Shown piece by piece: positions 1-13,332 of a DNA stretch of 64,000 nt. The stretch covers positions 40,527,501 through 40,591,500 of the forward strand of contig NC_090997.1 in NCBI RefSeq assembly GCF_041146395.1, in the 5' to 3' direction. The position numbers and the translations under genes are program-made. The notes beneath the pieces were generated by a model, which saw only the letters and a program-made list of their open reading frames with translations, was not told the origin of the DNA and ran no database searches. Every line of letters starts with the position of its first letter. Position 1 is the stretch's first letter. This stretch comes from Eulemur rufifrons. Taxonomy: Eukaryota > Chordata > Mammalia > Primates > Lemuridae.

Positions 1-1700
1 AAAATAAAACAAGACTTCCATTTCTGACCAACATGATATAAGAGACAAGATTTATCCTTCTAATGGAATCAACCAAGACCAGACAAAATATATGAAACAA
101 CAGGTTTGAAGACACTGAATATTAGGCAATGAAGAACAGCGATCCCTGGGAGAAGGTAAACAAAACAGGTGAGCTCTTTGGTTGGCCTACCTTACTGCCT
201 TGAGTTTCCAGGGTGCAGGATAGAATGGAAGAACTCCTTTATAAACAGGAGGACTCTCTGAATTGAGGAGACCAAGGGAGATAAGAGTTCAGGAATGTAG
301 GAATTGTAGCAATGTATATGACAAAAGTTATCAAACATCTATCATGACTTGGTTTCCCCCCCCTGCTTCCTCTATAAGAGTTATTAACCAAATTTGGGTT
401 ATTTATTACTCTTCCTTGAAATTTTAGTAGGACTCCAAATTGGTTGGCTGAAAATGGGTTAGTGTGGGTATTTTATTATAAATCATGCTTTACTTTAGGA
501 TGTTAAATGACTAAATGTGCATTGAGCATCACAAATACTTGTGATGGTTAAGCTTTAAGTATTGAGCCTTTTCTACATCACAGGACAGACTCTTCTCCAT
601 GTCCTATCCTCAACCACAGAGTAAGCACAGTTACATTGGTATTAACAGCTGCTTTATTTTACCCTCAAACTGACTGAATTTTAGCAATGGATAAAATAAT
701 TTTGCTGACAAAAATGTAAAGGGTTTACTCAGCCCTTTACAACTTGGGCTGGAAACTTCAGAAAGAATATGATAAACACCCACCCTCTCTTTACAGGCTA
801 CTTCAAGATTAAACAATGTCACATCTGTTTGTGAGTTAAAAGGCTTACTCTATGGCTTTTACATTTTATTAATATCTTCATGTTTCCTCCTCTTATAAAT
901 AATGTACATGTGACTACAGCTAAGTTGTACTTTACATGAGATTATTACATCCATATCATTATATCTCCATTTAAAACAACACTATATTGTTTACATATAT
1001 CTCTCTAGATCATATGTGGAAAATATTCACTGTATACGATAAGAGAAACTAAGTGCTTTTTCATGGAACATCAGTGACTTGTAGACATCAGGACTTCAAC
1101 TATACAAAGCACACTTTTATCCAGTGGGCTTTTTTATGATCCCCATGGAGAACAGAGAACATTATGTCCATCCTCCTCAAACACATCCTATTATTGTTAA
1201 AAATGTGGTTAAAGGATTTGCAACTAAGGATATTGGAAAACAAACAAAAGCTAGAAGATGAGGTGAAATGCCACAGATAACAGAAAGAATTTATCAAGAG
1301 CAGGTCAGAGTGTAGCCACAAGAATACACAGAGCCCGCAGGAGCTAAAACTGGGACAAAGTGCTCAAGAGAAGAGACCACTAGGTTGTGCTAGGGTCAGA
1401 GATACAAGATGGCAGCTTTACCCCCAGTGGGAAGGTAATCTAAGGATTTCTCCTGTTTGCTCTAAACCATAAATATTTCCCTGAAACTTGTACATATCTT
1501 CTATTCACAAAGCAGGGATTCCAAAAGCCCTTTTGTGCTAAAGCCTGGAATGACTAAGAGGGCTTTGGACTCACAGAGTCCATTTGCATTTTCACAAAAT
1601 GAATGTGAACTCATTTGAGCCCTTTGAAGCTTTAAAACAAGGTATACTTTTCCCCTCATTGATGATTGTCTTCAGCCATTTTTTTTTCTCCAAATAGACT
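1..1700. other. Unassigned noncoding sequence
   Basis: I see no gene and no repeat that I can name here. Open frames are short and show no family motifs. The first 450 bases have the purine-rich feel of a very old LINE fragment, but I cannot align it to a named family. Confidence 0.4.
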
Positions 1701-1702
1701 AG

Positions 1703-2215
1703 TTTTTATACATATGAAAATCTGTTGATGAGGCTAATGCCTCTCTTGATGGGGACCACAGCAAGTCTCTTCCTTGTCAGCCAGCCTGCACCGCCACCCA
1801 ATTTGATGATGTGCAGGAAGGCAACTGGCCTTGAGTCTGAATCATCCTGGTTTTCCAGAAAAAAAAATTTCACTGGTAGCTCTTTCATCTCTACATTCTC
1901 AAAGTCTTATCTTCACATGCGATAACATTAAGTCAACAGGCATTCCACATTGATGCTGATCTTCTCGCCATAGTCAATATATTTTATTTCATTTATGACT
2001 ATTCCCTATCACTGACTGCATAGATAACATTTATCACATTTTCAATGACTTGTTCTTTGTCCTGAATTTTTCCTTTGATTAAATAACATTTCACTTCTGA
2101 TGAGCTCATTTTCTGTTTCCATCATAATCACAATGCCTCTGCTTAAAACCCTCCTTGCTTTTGTATCTGCTGCTCATACTGGAATTAATAATGGTCAACA
2201 TCTTCATCCAGACAA
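1703..2215 (-). pseudogene. Decayed coding-like segment, identity unknown
   Basis: Reading the minus strand from about 2215 down to 1703 gives a series of protein-like stretches interrupted by stops and frame changes. From an ATG at 2109-2107 one frame runs about 37 codons (it begins MSSSEVKCYLIKGKI) before a stop. A second frame then gives INVECLLT. A third, open from 1888 to 1706, contains FFFLENQDDSDSRPVAFLHI. The amino-acid composition and the way the pieces follow one another suggest a retrocopy or dead exon. I do not recognise the protein and no poly-A tail is obvious. It could be chance coding-like sequence. Confidence 0.3.
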
Positions 2216-2384
2216 AGAGCAAACATGAAAAAAATCATAGTAATCTAGCAAAAAGGTGACAAGGACTAAAATATTCATGCTTCACTGCTCATGCCAACTG
2301 TCAGGGCAGGCAGAGTTAGATCACTCTTCTTCTGGACCGTAAGTTGAAAGATGCTATACATAAAGTGCAAGAATTGTAGGTAGT

Positions 2385-2480
2385 TGCTTTCCCTCTGCCC
2401 TTCGCATTAGATTGTGAACCACCTAAAGGCAGAATCCATGTTTAATGCCTTCAGTATGTCCTATCATAATTGTTGAATAG
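2385..2480 (+). repeat. L2 LINE 3' end fragment
   Basis: The run 'attgtgaaccacctaaagg' followed by 'gttgaatag' resembles the conserved 3' end of L2 (…tgtgagcnccntgagggcaggga… gttgaatga). It is short and diverged. Confidence 0.4.
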
Positions 2481-3535
2481 TAATAACAATTCCTAGGATA
2501 CATTTTTATACTCAACAAAATAAGTTTATAAAAAAAATCTCTGATTCCAAAGAGGAAATAGAGAATTTTCTTAGAATTACATTTCTATATCTTAGTTTGA
2601 ACAGCAGAATCATATGGGAAAATTTGTTTAAACTCACATATACCATCTTCTCCACACTGAATATGTATTATTTGAGAAACTTTCCAGAATATCCTTATAT
2701 GTATCTCTGACTTAGAATCACAGCAATAAAAGATTGAGATTGCTTTCTTTCTTATTTTTACTGTGTTACATCCACAAAGGCAATGAAGAGTTAAATATAT
2801 ATATGTATGCACTCATATGTATACCACACACATATGTATATATTATACATATATACATACATATATTTGTGTGTGTAAATAGATATATAGATGTGAGACA
2901 TAAGCAGTAGTGGAACATTTAAGCTGGCCTAAGTCCAAGAAATATGAATGTGAAATTGCAAATGATAAAACAATATTGAAAATATTCAGATATGTGCAAA
3001 AATGATTTGCTTACAATAAAAAGAACAAAATGAAAGAACAGGCATTTCTGAAAGCATCACATGAACTGCTGTGCCAATTTAAGTGTTAGTCTGATGTTTT
3101 GATAAGTGAAAACACTTCTATGTGTTATCCTGAAATATTTTTAAATAAACATGTCAGGTAATTTACCACATTTTCAAGAAAAATGTTATAGTATAAAGAC
3201 ATGTTTTTATGTCATAAAAGCATTTTAACAATCACAGAGTAAAATCAAAGCTCAATTTCTATTTTCACTTTTAATTCTGTAGTTCCAAAGATGGCCTTAA
3301 GTATAGCGAAAACAAATGAGAGAATGAGAGCTCTCTAAAAATATTTCTGTTTATAAAAAAATTATAAGCTATGACTTTCAAAAAGGTAACTGAGTAACAG
3401 AATAAGTTGTTTATGCTTGTCCAGTATCAGTCTTTATAAAAAATATATTAAACAACTATAGCAATATACACTTAGCATTAAGTAAATGTAGGTATCTGCT
3501 TAAAATCTGCCTCCTTTATCAACCGTGTTAGTGAT
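2481..3535. other. Unassigned AT-rich sequence
   Basis: No gene or nameable repeat is visible apart from the alternating TA/CA tract listed separately. Open frames are short and without motifs. Confidence 0.4.
2786..2895. repeat. Imperfect (TA/TG/CA) simple repeat
   Basis: About 110 bases of alternating purine-pyrimidine sequence (atatatgtatgc…acacacatatgtatat…gtgtgtgtaaatagatatatag). It is an interrupted dinucleotide microsatellite. Confidence 0.75.
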
Positions 3536-4035
3536 TTGCTGTTGCATAACAAATTACCCAAAATTTAACACCTTAAAATTAATAGACATTTATTATCTTG
3601 CAGTGTCAGGAGATCATAAATTCAGGCACAGTTTGGCTAGATGGCTGGACCTCAAGTTTTCTCATGGGCATCAGTCACACTGAATCAGGTGTGGGGGAGG
3701 GATCAGTGAGAATCCACTTTCAAGCCACTCACATGCTTGTTGCAGGCCTTGGTTCCTCACCAAGTGGCTCTTTCCACAAGGCTCCTTGGGGCTTGCAGCT
3801 CGCTTTCCCTAAGCTGTGATTCAAGAGTAATGGGAGAACCTAAGGACCCCCAAGATGGAAGTTGCAATCTTTTATAACTTAATCTACGTAGTGGCATCCC
3901 AGCACTTCTGCTATATCCTATTCACTGGAGGACAGTCACTGAATCGAGTCCACACTAATTGCCTGCAAATTACACCAGGGAGTTATAGGGAGATCATTAA
4001 GTGTCATCTCAGAGTGTGTCTACTATACCACCTTA
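3536..4035 (+). repeat. Ancient LTR-like dispersed repeat, family unassigned (copy 1)
   Basis: The segment starts 'tgctgttgcataacaaatta' and runs through '…aacaccttaaaattaatagacatttattatc' to 'gatcattaagtgtcatctcagagtgtgtctactata'. I recognise this as a common mammalian dispersed repeat of about 500 bp (typical start: ctgtgtaacaaattacc…cttaaaacaac). A second, differently decayed copy lies at 45405-46035. I am not certain of the family name. Confidence 0.55.
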
Positions 4036-4761
4036 AAAAGAACTTTGAAAGTAATTTTGTTATTATCTCTAATTCACAGCTCTGATGATCCCAGCAATTA
4101 AACTAGGTAGAGTTGTAAAGAAAATAATCAAAATCCCTATCAAGGATGTAACAAATTAGTTCTACAAATTATGATAGAAAAATTCCCACCGTTTCTCATC
4201 ATTTCTGACATAGAAACCTAATGTTGCCCATTCACTGCCTCTTCAGACTTCCACTAGATATATCACACACCCATGGAATTGCAGGATGGGTCTAGTAGAC
4301 TCCAAGGTATGGTTGAAAGAATTACAGCCCAGGTATCAGAAGGTTCCAGGCCTGATAATAAATTTTCTGGGTATCAGTTTCTCTATGTATGAATTTATTG
4401 CTTTAAAGTATTCCTCATGCCCTCCCAGTATTCAATAAAGACCAATTGGAAAAGACACTGAGTAATATTACTTTCATGAATCACATACCATTGTTTTTCT
4501 ACATACATAAAGGTAAATCTAAAAGTCTTATTTGGGCTGCTTAAATTGCTAATACAACTAAAATCTGAAAGATACTCTGTCATCAAGCCCACATTTAAAC
4601 ATCAAGAAGCTAGTAAAATGTATAAAATGCTATTTTTTAATATTTTCCATGAAAAGAGAGGCCCCATTGCTATAATAGAGCTTCCTTATGCTTTTCAAAA
4701 AAATTTAAGATTGCAATTAAGTCTTGATGTGGGGGGAGGGGTGCGTGTGTGCATTTAATTA
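4036..4761. other. Unassigned noncoding sequence
   Basis: No gene or nameable repeat is seen. A G-rich patch at 4729-4752 (ggggggaggggtgcgtgtgtg) sits just before the L1 fragment. Confidence 0.4.
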
Positions 4762-5400
4762 TTTTTTTTTTATTTTGAGATAATTTTGTATTTGTAATAA
4801 TATAAAATTTGCAAAGATAGCACAGAGTTTCCATATACCTTTTACATAGTTTTCCCTGACGTTAACATCCTTCAAACCATAGTATATTTATCAAAACTAA
4901 GAATAACATTGGTACATCACTATTAACTAAACTACAGACTTTATTCAGATTCCACCGGTTTTTCCACTAATTTGCTTTTTCTGTTCCAGGATCCAGTCCA
5001 GAATACGTGTTTAGTCATTGGGTCTCCTCCAATCTGTGATGGTTCCTCATTTTTCCTTGTTTTTCAGGACCTTGACAATTTTGAAGAGTAGTGGTCAAGT
5101 ATTTTACAGAATGTCCCTCAATTTGAGCTTGTGTGATGTTTTTCAAATAAGACTGAGGAAATGAATTTGGGGGAAGAATCCCACAGAGGTGAGGTGACCT
5201 CATCACATTATTTCAAAAGCAGCATGATGTACACATGAATTATTACTGACAATATTACCTTTATCACTTGGTTAAGGAGCTATGTTCCAGGTCCGTCTAC
5301 TATAAAGTCCCCTCACCTTCTATACTCTATTGGTTATATGCAAGTCACTATGTCTAGCTCATACTTAAGGAGATCCAGGGTATGTTTCATTATGACTCTT
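4762..5400 (-). repeat. Ancient L1M 3' UTR fragment
   Basis: Starts at a T-rich run (the A tail of a minus-strand element) followed by 'ttttgagataattttgtatt' and 'ttccatatacctttt', and continues through 'ccaggatccagtcc' and 'tttttcaggaccttgac'. This is the characteristic 3' UTR of old mammalian-wide L1 families, read on the minus strand. It has no coding capacity. Confidence 0.65.
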
Positions 5401-7389
5401 TTACCCAGAGGCAAAATTCATTTTGGCAATTTCAATATGAATATGCTTCTTCTCTAAATTTAAATCTCTGTTACTTTTTAGAGAAATTCATTTCTCAATA
5501 AATGCTTCTTTACTCCATATTGCTCTCTCATTATATCTATCCAGGATAATGTTTTAAACATTAGAATAAGGTAAGAAACATTTAATGATTGTAAGCATAA
5601 TGGGAAAAATGAAGAACAAAACAGAAAACAAACTACTGTTAAAATTGTATTAAATGACATCAGTAATTTATCCTCAAGTCAGGGAGTGATGGTTCTGATT
5701 ATGCTATGTATGAGGAAACAAGGAAAAGCAAAAAAAAAGAAAAAAGAAAAGAAAAGAAATGGAATTTTTGCACATATTTTACTTAATCGCAGAATTGGAA
5801 AATGTTCCATATCTACATTTTTATAGCAGAAGAGTACTTTCAATTATTCTTATTTTTAATGACAGATATTTAAACTAAATATTCTAAAGCCAAATGTTAC
5901 AAAGGACCTGCACTTGCTTGGGTTCTAATGCCATGATATCTGGGATTTTGATCTTCCTAATTAGACTGCATGAACCCTGACCATAACGCTGAAGGTGATC
6001 TTTTAAAAATGCTAAGGGCTGCAGAGTGATTGTTTGCTTAACAGAGCATCCTCTTCTCTGAAAATTTAAAATATCAACATTCCTGTTCATCCCCTTCATT
6101 ATTTAAGAAGTTGGGGCATGATTCTCTAGGTAATGATTTGTGCTATGGAATTTCGAGACTGGCAGAAAAGTCTCCCTAAAAAGGAGTTCTACAGCTGCGA
6201 AAAATGTTCTCCCCATGACACAGTTGAAGTCTGGAGGCATTTAGAGCATGAAGTAAGAGACTTCACTTTTATTGGCTGTGTGTGGGTTGTTTGGTTTCTT
6301 GGCAGGCATGTTTTGCATGTTGAATATTTCCCATGAATACTTTCTTTTTGTTTAGTGTTTAGGGGCCTCTTGTTCTAGTAGGTAACCAAAAATTAAGCAA
6401 AACAAATTAAATATCCCTTTTTTCATGCTTTGGTTATACGCCTTTAAGAGGAAAGTGTTTGGGGACCTAAATTTTCTACTTAATTGACTAAATTTTAGAT
6501 TTTTGTTTTGCTTGTTATAAATCTTCAACAAGTTTGTAATTTCCTTTGAGGGTAGGGATTATCTTGTGTTTATTTATTTCCATGGGCTTCATACAGTGTT
6601 CAGCGTGAAATAGGACTTCAAAGAAAAACTTTTTTTTTTACGTTTTACTCATTCTTAAAAATATTATAAAACGTTTGGTAACAACTTAATACTGTAAAAT
6701 TAAATTAAGGAAATGGTTTAAATATCTAGTTACCAAAAGATCCTCTAATATTTTATAAATATTCTTTTATATAATATCTATGTTAAATGCAAGTGGTTCT
6801 TATTTATTTATACAACAGTTTTTTGCTTATTCACGTCTCTACTAAGCTCCTCATATTTACTTTGAAGAAAAACTTAAAAGATTCTTTGCTCTTTGGCCCA
6901 TTCAGTTGTCCACCTTGTCAGGCCATGAAAGCAGCCTGATGAGATGAATCGTAAGAGCTCAGGCAAATTGATAAGACCTTATCTTATATGTATCACGTAT
7001 CACCTCACTGCATCTCCTTTCCTACCATCCTACCCAGGTTCAGATCCTCGTCAACATTGCAGGAACTACCTACTGTAGCCAGTTGCTTCAGTTTCTAGCT
7101 CCTTTCTTCAGTCCATTTTTCAAATTGCTACAATATTCATCCTAATACATCACATCCAGGTCTTGTCTCCGACTTACTATTAATCCAAGGTTTTCTTCTT
7201 CCCATAAAAGAAAATCCTAAAAATGTGACTTCTAATAAATATTTCAAGAAAAATACAACATACCACAAGCCAAGCATTCATGGAAAAGAATGCATAAGAT
7301 GAAAATAGACAAGATTAGATAGGCAGAAAGATATGTAAACAAAATAGATGTGAAAGGACTGTTCTACAATTTTAAGGGCCTTTTTTTCC
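5401..7389. other. Mostly unassigned sequence with an A-rich tract and an L2 tail
   Basis: No gene is seen. An A/G simple tract lies at 5728-5760. A short L2-like 3' end lies at about 6530-6625 ('cctttgagggtagggattat…cataCagtgttcagcg'). The rest matches nothing I can name. Confidence 0.4.
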
Positions 7390-7790
7390 TGTTTGGCAAT
7401 GAGGAATAACTTCAAGATTTTAAGCAAGAAAGTGATGTAATAATATTTGTACTGTAGGGGCGCCTTTCGGGCTGCAGCGCCGTGAAGGGAGAAGGAAGGG
7501 TCTGGCGGGGAAGTTGGACAGGATCCTATCTCAGTAAAGTCCAGGTGAGAGATGGCAACGGGGTGGAGAGGAGGAGATATAATCAGAAGCAGAATTGAAG
7601 GTACTTGATGACTGATTAGAGAAGTAGGGTGAATAAGCCAAAAAAGCAGGAAGTGACTTTGAGCTCACTAGTTTAGATGACAAAGAAATTGGTTTTTAGC
7701 AGTAGCAAAAATAGGAGATATTGGTGGAAAAACAGACTTGACTGGAGGTGGAGAGAGCAGGTGATTCGTGATGGCGCCTGGTACAAAGGT
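7390..7790 (-). repeat. L2 LINE fragment
   Basis: On the minus strand this follows the L2 order: the pattern '…agcaagaaagtgatgtaat' is followed by 'gtccaggtgagagatggcaa', the complement of L2 '…ccatcatctctcgcctgga…'. A patch at 7456-7485 (ggggcgcctttcgggctgcagcgcc) is more CpG-rich than its surroundings. Confidence 0.55.
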
Positions 7791-9060
7791 CATGCTGAGC
7801 TTAGTTTCCTATTTGCTGAGGCCCATGGGCCTGTGGAACCCTCGGAAAAGGTATTTAAGGCGGAAGCATTTGAGCAAGATCTTGTGTATGAGTTTTTTAA
7901 AAAAAATTGCAGTGCCCAGCACATTGCCTTTAGTTTTCAGTAAATACTTTTAAATGGATGAACAGCTGTAAATGAGGGAATGAATAAGTGGAGGACTGCA
8001 TTCAGGTCCCCAAATAGCAGAGAGATGCTTTTAATGTCCCCATCCTCTAGACCGGTTCAGGAGCACCCCAAGGAGAGCAAGGTCCTACCAGAGTCTCCTG
8101 CAGAGGGTCCCCTGGACTTACCAAGAAGCCATGGGCCACATCTCATTTACTTTGACCATGGATCTTCACCGATCAGCCTCCAATTGTCAATCTATGCACA
8201 AGACCATGCTAAGAGATGCAGACAAACGTTATTTTGTAAGCTGCTCCTGCCGTTCCTTGTGCTTGGACTCTATTATTACTCTGTTGCTTCTTCACTCTTC
8301 CTCTCCTTTATTTAAAATTTCTTTTTTTTTTTTTTTTTTTTTTTGCTTCTTTGGGCATTTTCTTTTCTTTCTTTCCTTATTTCCTGTTTATTAACTTTAC
8401 TTATTCTCCATCTGATTCTTCTCATAAATATCTCTGGTCATATTTCAGAGACTGAGAAAACCTGTAGAGCTATTGAGTGGTCCCAGTGGAAAGATTCAAA
8501 AGCAGTTTAATTCCATCAAATTGAAAAAATTTTTAAAAAGACTCTTAATTTAGCTTAAGGTTAGAGGATATGAAATGAAAATGTGCTGTAACATAACTAT
8601 TATGGAATCTAAGTGTTTTGTTAAGTTTCAAAATATTTCAATAATGATGGCTTTAATTATCTTGTGGTAAGAACTAAGAATTTCGGTCTTTAAAAGGTCT
8701 TCCTCAAAGAGAAGTATAATACTTTCGATACATACTCAAGTCTGAAAGGAAAAACAGAATGTATCAAAGATTTCTAACAGGCTAAATGTTCCAACAATTG
8801 GTAATAGATGAAATCACTATTTTTGATTTCGGCTGCACAAACAAGTGTCCACATTACTAAAACTGACAAATATTTGAAGAAAAAAGGATCACTTTTTTAC
8901 TGAGTGAGAGTACAGAACACTCAGTAAATATTTGTTGAATTAATAAATTTATCCTCAGAGTACAAAGGTGAATGAATGCTAAATGGTCACAAATTCTGTT
9001 AAGCAGTTTCAGAATTTGTACAATTCTTCTTTTCTGAGGTGGTAAAGTCGGAAAGAACAG
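7791..9060. other. Unassigned sequence with a T-run
   Basis: Two overlapping open frames (about 7677-7943 and 7980-8315) lack recognisable domains. A 23-base poly-T tract lies at 8322-8344 with a CTTT-rich flank. Nothing else is identified. Confidence 0.4.
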
Positions 9061-9262
9061 GGAATGTGTAGAAGGAAAGCCTTTGATTCAAATGACTCCC
9101 TCAGTTCTTATTAGCTGTGCGATGATAAATTGTTTAACCTCAGTTTCTCTCCAAGAAGTGGAGACTGCAGCACCCATCTCTTTGAGGGAAGATCAAATAT
9201 GATAGCGAATTAAACCACTTAACATAGTGGTGACCCGGTAGTACATGATAACTACTGCTATC
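9061..9262 (+). repeat. MIR SINE
   Basis: The order 'ttagctgtgcgatgataaattgttt', 'aacctcagtttctct' and '…taaaccacttaacatagtggtg' matches the MIR core (agctgtgtgaccttgggcaag … cctcagtttcctc … gagttaatacatg) in plus orientation. Confidence 0.7.
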
Positions 9263-12138
9263 TTCTTAAACATTGTTTTAATGATTTTCAAAGAAACAAA
9301 ATAAAAATACAAATGTATCACAATATCAAACTTTTGTTAAACAACAGCAATAGAATAAATTCAAAATTTCTCATGACACACAATGAATGATGCTGCATGC
9401 TACTGTCTTTTCTATCGTTAACAAATCAAAAGTGGTTTGCTTTACACGTATTGAATTCCAGGGCTCCTTCCAGGGTACTTGGGGTCAGCATCATGTGTCT
9501 GAATTACTCAGGGGAATTTGACTCAAATAAGATCCTTGCCCAAAGGTAACCAGAGGTCTAGTGATTTCTAGGACCTTAACTGAAGAAAGTGCCATGTAGA
9601 ATTAATTTTAGGGAAGCTACTAATGAGCATGAACAGCTAGAAAGTCCTTGAAGAGGGTGGGCAGCATGAGTCATCTCTCTCAGCGAGTGACCTTTCCTGC
9701 AAAGGTGGACAACAGGTATCGATCTCATGCAAATGATAGAGAGGGATGACTCACTGCTTTTTAATTTAGACGGCTTTAGCCAGTAGGAATGTTCCAATTC
9801 CAGAGGGAGACAAAAGCTTCTATTATTTCTTTGGCAGCTCTTTTTGTTTGTTTTTGACCCTGCTTATCTCCCAAATTAGATAAAGTAACAGAAATAGAGG
9901 AAAGGTTCATAGAGAGGCTCAGATAAGAGAAAGTCCTGTGAAAATTCTGCCTGAAGTAGGACAGAGAGCCTCCCAGACTGAGAGGAGTATGGTTCACCCC
10001 GTTACAAATTGGACAGAAGAAACAGGACATAGAATAGCTACTTTCATTTCAAAAAGATATAGATACATATTTTCTTTTCAATTTAAAGATTAGTAACGTA
10101 CGAGTTTTTCAAAATATTTGCGATTTTTCTATCACCTAGAAAGCCTACTTAGAGACATTATCTTTTCCCCTTTCAACATATTACCTTACCTTTGGTCAAG
10201 AATCTTAAAGACAACACTAACTAAAAATGAGGAAAAATTTAAATACCAGCAAATAATGGTGAGCGATAAAGTGGCACAGTGATGTTCAGAAAGATTGCAT
10301 TATTTTGTGAACCATAGAATAAAAACCATATGGCGCTGCTATGTGACAGCTCAAGCCCAAAGCACGCTAATACCAGTAGCTAACCATCATCATTGGGCCA
10401 CTCTCTCCTTGACCAAAAATATTTACTGCTTGCAATCAGCTCACATATTTGAGTCTTATCACTTCTTGGAAATACATGACAAGGAGGAGCTTTTTCCCAG
10501 TTTTTGAAACTGAGTATTTTAGGAGGAAGCTGGAAATACCTTAGTGTTTCCCCCAAGTGATCAAAGTGTTGTTCAAATAAATAAATAAATAAATCACGAT
10601 AAATAAATAACAGGAAGCCTGGCTTAGTTATGACTGTGAGTTCTCTCTTGTATGCATTCTCTCCCAGCAGCCTCCAAGTTAGCTGCAACGTCGTATAGCA
10701 ATTTGAAGTTGTTTGCTCTCATCGCCATCATTTGACCCTTGTTTCTGAACTCAGTCCAGCATTTTTCTTATCGCTGCATGAGGCACCATAAATTATAGCT
10801 CCAGAAGCCTTTCAATGACCTGTTTGGAGAGGCTGTTTAAGGGGAGTGAGTCTAGTGTGGATTTCTGGCACCAGTAACTTGGTATGTTATGACTCAGTAC
10901 ACAGAAATCATAAAAGACTGCTTCTCTCCCAGTGATCTTAAAAGGAGCCCAAAGCCCATGTTAGGAATCTTCCTAATTCTGAAGAATGAAGAGATTCCCA
11001 AAATGCAGTTTAAAAAAAAATACTTACACATAAAAGTTGGTGTCAAATTTCTAGGATATGGGGTTTTCTTATGGTCTGAGTAACCACTGTGATGCAGTGT
11101 CCCTCTAACTACACACCACATAGATGTGTTTCCAGAAGTTTTCTGAGAATAGAATCCAACTGAGCGGAAGCGTAGCCAAAGCAAAGCTACTTGATCATAT
11201 ATCCTTCAAGTTTCTATGCTATTTTCACTAAATATCCATCTCTAAGGCATACCCTTCTCCTTCATGTCCTACTAGGGGTCATGAATAGATGAATAGAAGC
11301 AAAATAAGTTGTTTATGATAATAAGTCATATGGTGGATATATGTAGGCATAACTGATTTTAATTTGTAAAAGTTATTAAACAATTTTTGGAATTAATAAC
11401 TGTGGCTTAAGGATTCTAAATATGATAAATTCCACTGAGAGTCCTGGCAAAATTTTGTGGCAGATTTTAAGTCCTAAGTGAAGGAGGATATTGAATGGAG
11501 TGAAACCTACCCTGATAAATTCAGGAATAAGCTGGTCGAATAAAGGAAAATAAGATTAGAATTAGGACATAGTCAACTCCATCTTTCTTGTGTCCTCCAA
11601 CTTTTATTGGCTGTTTCAATAGTTCACAGATGAAAACTTTCTGTTAAAATAGATCACCGAAACATGAACTAAACATTCAGTTGACATCTAAAACTGTCAT
11701 CCAATAAGACAGAATCAATAGGGCCCAAAAGATCAAGGTTATAGGAAGAGGCCAAAATAGTTTCTTATAGGTACAGCCTAAAAGCCTCCTCCAGGTGACC
11801 TCTGGGGAAAAAAAGAAACACAACTGGCAGCCTGGAGTCTTTCAGGTTAGTTATATGAAAAATTGTGTCAGAATGTGTAAAGTGCAATGATTTACCAAAA
11901 TCCGTTAACATTCTTCCCATAGAATCTTTAATTCTATGGTGCAAGTGTTTAGGTGTTTGGGATTGTTTTGTAATTCTTTGAAAGTTGTAATCTCATCTGT
12001 AGTTAGGAGTTCCCTTGGCCCTATAAATGTCTGTTCTACAGAAATTGCACTCTAATGTTTTCTAGTTATGTTTCTACTTTCCCAAAAAGGATTTCCATTC
12101 AAATAAAAATGAACCCAAGCCACAATTTAAAAATTAAA
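9263..12138. other. Unassigned sequence
   Basis: About 2.9 kb with no gene or nameable repeat, other than an (AAAT)n tract at 10575-10610. Open frames up to about 100 codons show no family motifs. Confidence 0.4.
10575..10610. repeat. (AAAT)n simple repeat
   Basis: Tandem aaat units interrupted once by 'cacgat'. Confidence 0.8.
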
Positions 12139-12485
12139 TTTTTTTTTTTTTTTTTTTTTTTTTGTTGAGACAGAGTCTCACTTTGTTGCCCAGGCTAGAG
12201 TGAGTGCCGTGGCGTCAGCTTAGCTCACAGCAACCTCAGACTCCTCGGCTTAAGCGATCCTACTGCCTCAGCCTCCCGAGTAGCTGGGACTACAGGCATG
12301 CGCCACTATGCCCGGCTAATTTTTTTCTATATAGATTTTTAGTTGTCCATAATGTCGTTCTATTTTTTTTTTTAGTAGAGACGGGGTCTCGCTCAGGCTG
12401 GTCTCGAACTCCTGACCTTGAGCAATCCACCCGCCTCGGCCTCCCAGAGTGCTAGGATTACAGGCGTGAGCCACCGCGCCCGGCC
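12139..12485 (-). mobile_element. Alu SINE, strepsirrhine type
   Basis: Full-length dimeric Alu on the minus strand: poly-T (tail) at 12139-12163, then 'gagacagagtctcactttgt', a right arm containing 'gcgtcagcttagctcacagc', the lemur-type linker (complement of the AGAAAGAAATTATATGGACA region, here diverged), and a left arm ending 'gagccaccgcgcccggcc'. The 3' flank 'taaattttt' resembles the 5' flank, consistent with a target-site duplication merging into the tail. No internal gene. Confidence 0.93.
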
Positions 12486-12865
12486 TAAATTTTTAATATA
12501 TGCTATTTTTTCCTCTTGAAGCATTTCTGTATTTTATAGCTTTCTTACCATTATTACCTAGAAATAGTTAATATTATATATATATAAAAGACTGAAACAT
12601 TGGATATAACACTGTTTGAAGAAGAATTATGACTATATTAAAACATGGCCTTTTTTTCTAATTTTTTCAATAGGAAATTAAGTGTCCTTGATCTAGTATG
12701 TTTATTATTATTTTTTTAATTCTTTAACTTATGACTAAGAAATCAAAACATTTTGCCAAATTCAGAGGCCAAATGATCATGAGTCATTTTTTTTAGTTTC
12801 CTATCAATATCTGTGGAAACTTATGACAAACCTAATAAAACTTTTATTGTTACTATTTAATTGAA
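12486..12865. other. Unassigned AT-rich sequence
   Basis: No gene or named repeat. A short (TA)n tract lies near 12575-12588. Confidence 0.4.
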
Positions 12866-13332
12866 CTTCGTATTTTGAGATAATTGCAGATTCACTTCCA
12901 GTTGTAAGAAATCAGAGAGGTTCCTTGTAACCTTTACCCAATTTTCCCCAATGGTAACATCTTGTAAAACTGTCTTACAATATCACAACCAGAATACTGG
13001 CATTGATGCTGATCTTATTCAGATTTTTATAGTTTTACTTGTACTTAGTGTGTGTGTGTTTATTTGGTTCTATGCAGTTTTATCATATGTGTAGGTTTGT
13101 GTATCCAGCACCACGGTCAAGATACAGAACACTTCTATCAGCATAAAAATTGTTCATTGTGTCATTTTATTACCCTCTATTTTCCACCTTCATCCCCCCA
13201 CCACCCTTCACCCTCTTTAATGTTGTCATTTCAGGAATGTTATATTAATGGAAATCATACAGTACGTAAGAGAATGGCTTTGTTCACTCGCAATAATTCC
13301 TTTGAGACTCATCCAAGTTGCATGTACCAATA
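12866..13332 (-). repeat. Ancient L1ME/L1M 3' UTR fragment
   Basis: Contains 'ttttgagataattgcagatt', 'ccccaatggtaacatcttg', 'tatcacaaccagaatactgg' and 'gtgtatccagcaccacggtc'. These run in the order of the 3' region of old L1M elements seen from the minus strand. Confidence 0.8.

Noticed and set aside
7448..7530. CpG island or promoter
   Set aside because: The CG-rich patch is short (about 80 bases) and lies in an L2 fragment. No TATA box or downstream exon could be supported.
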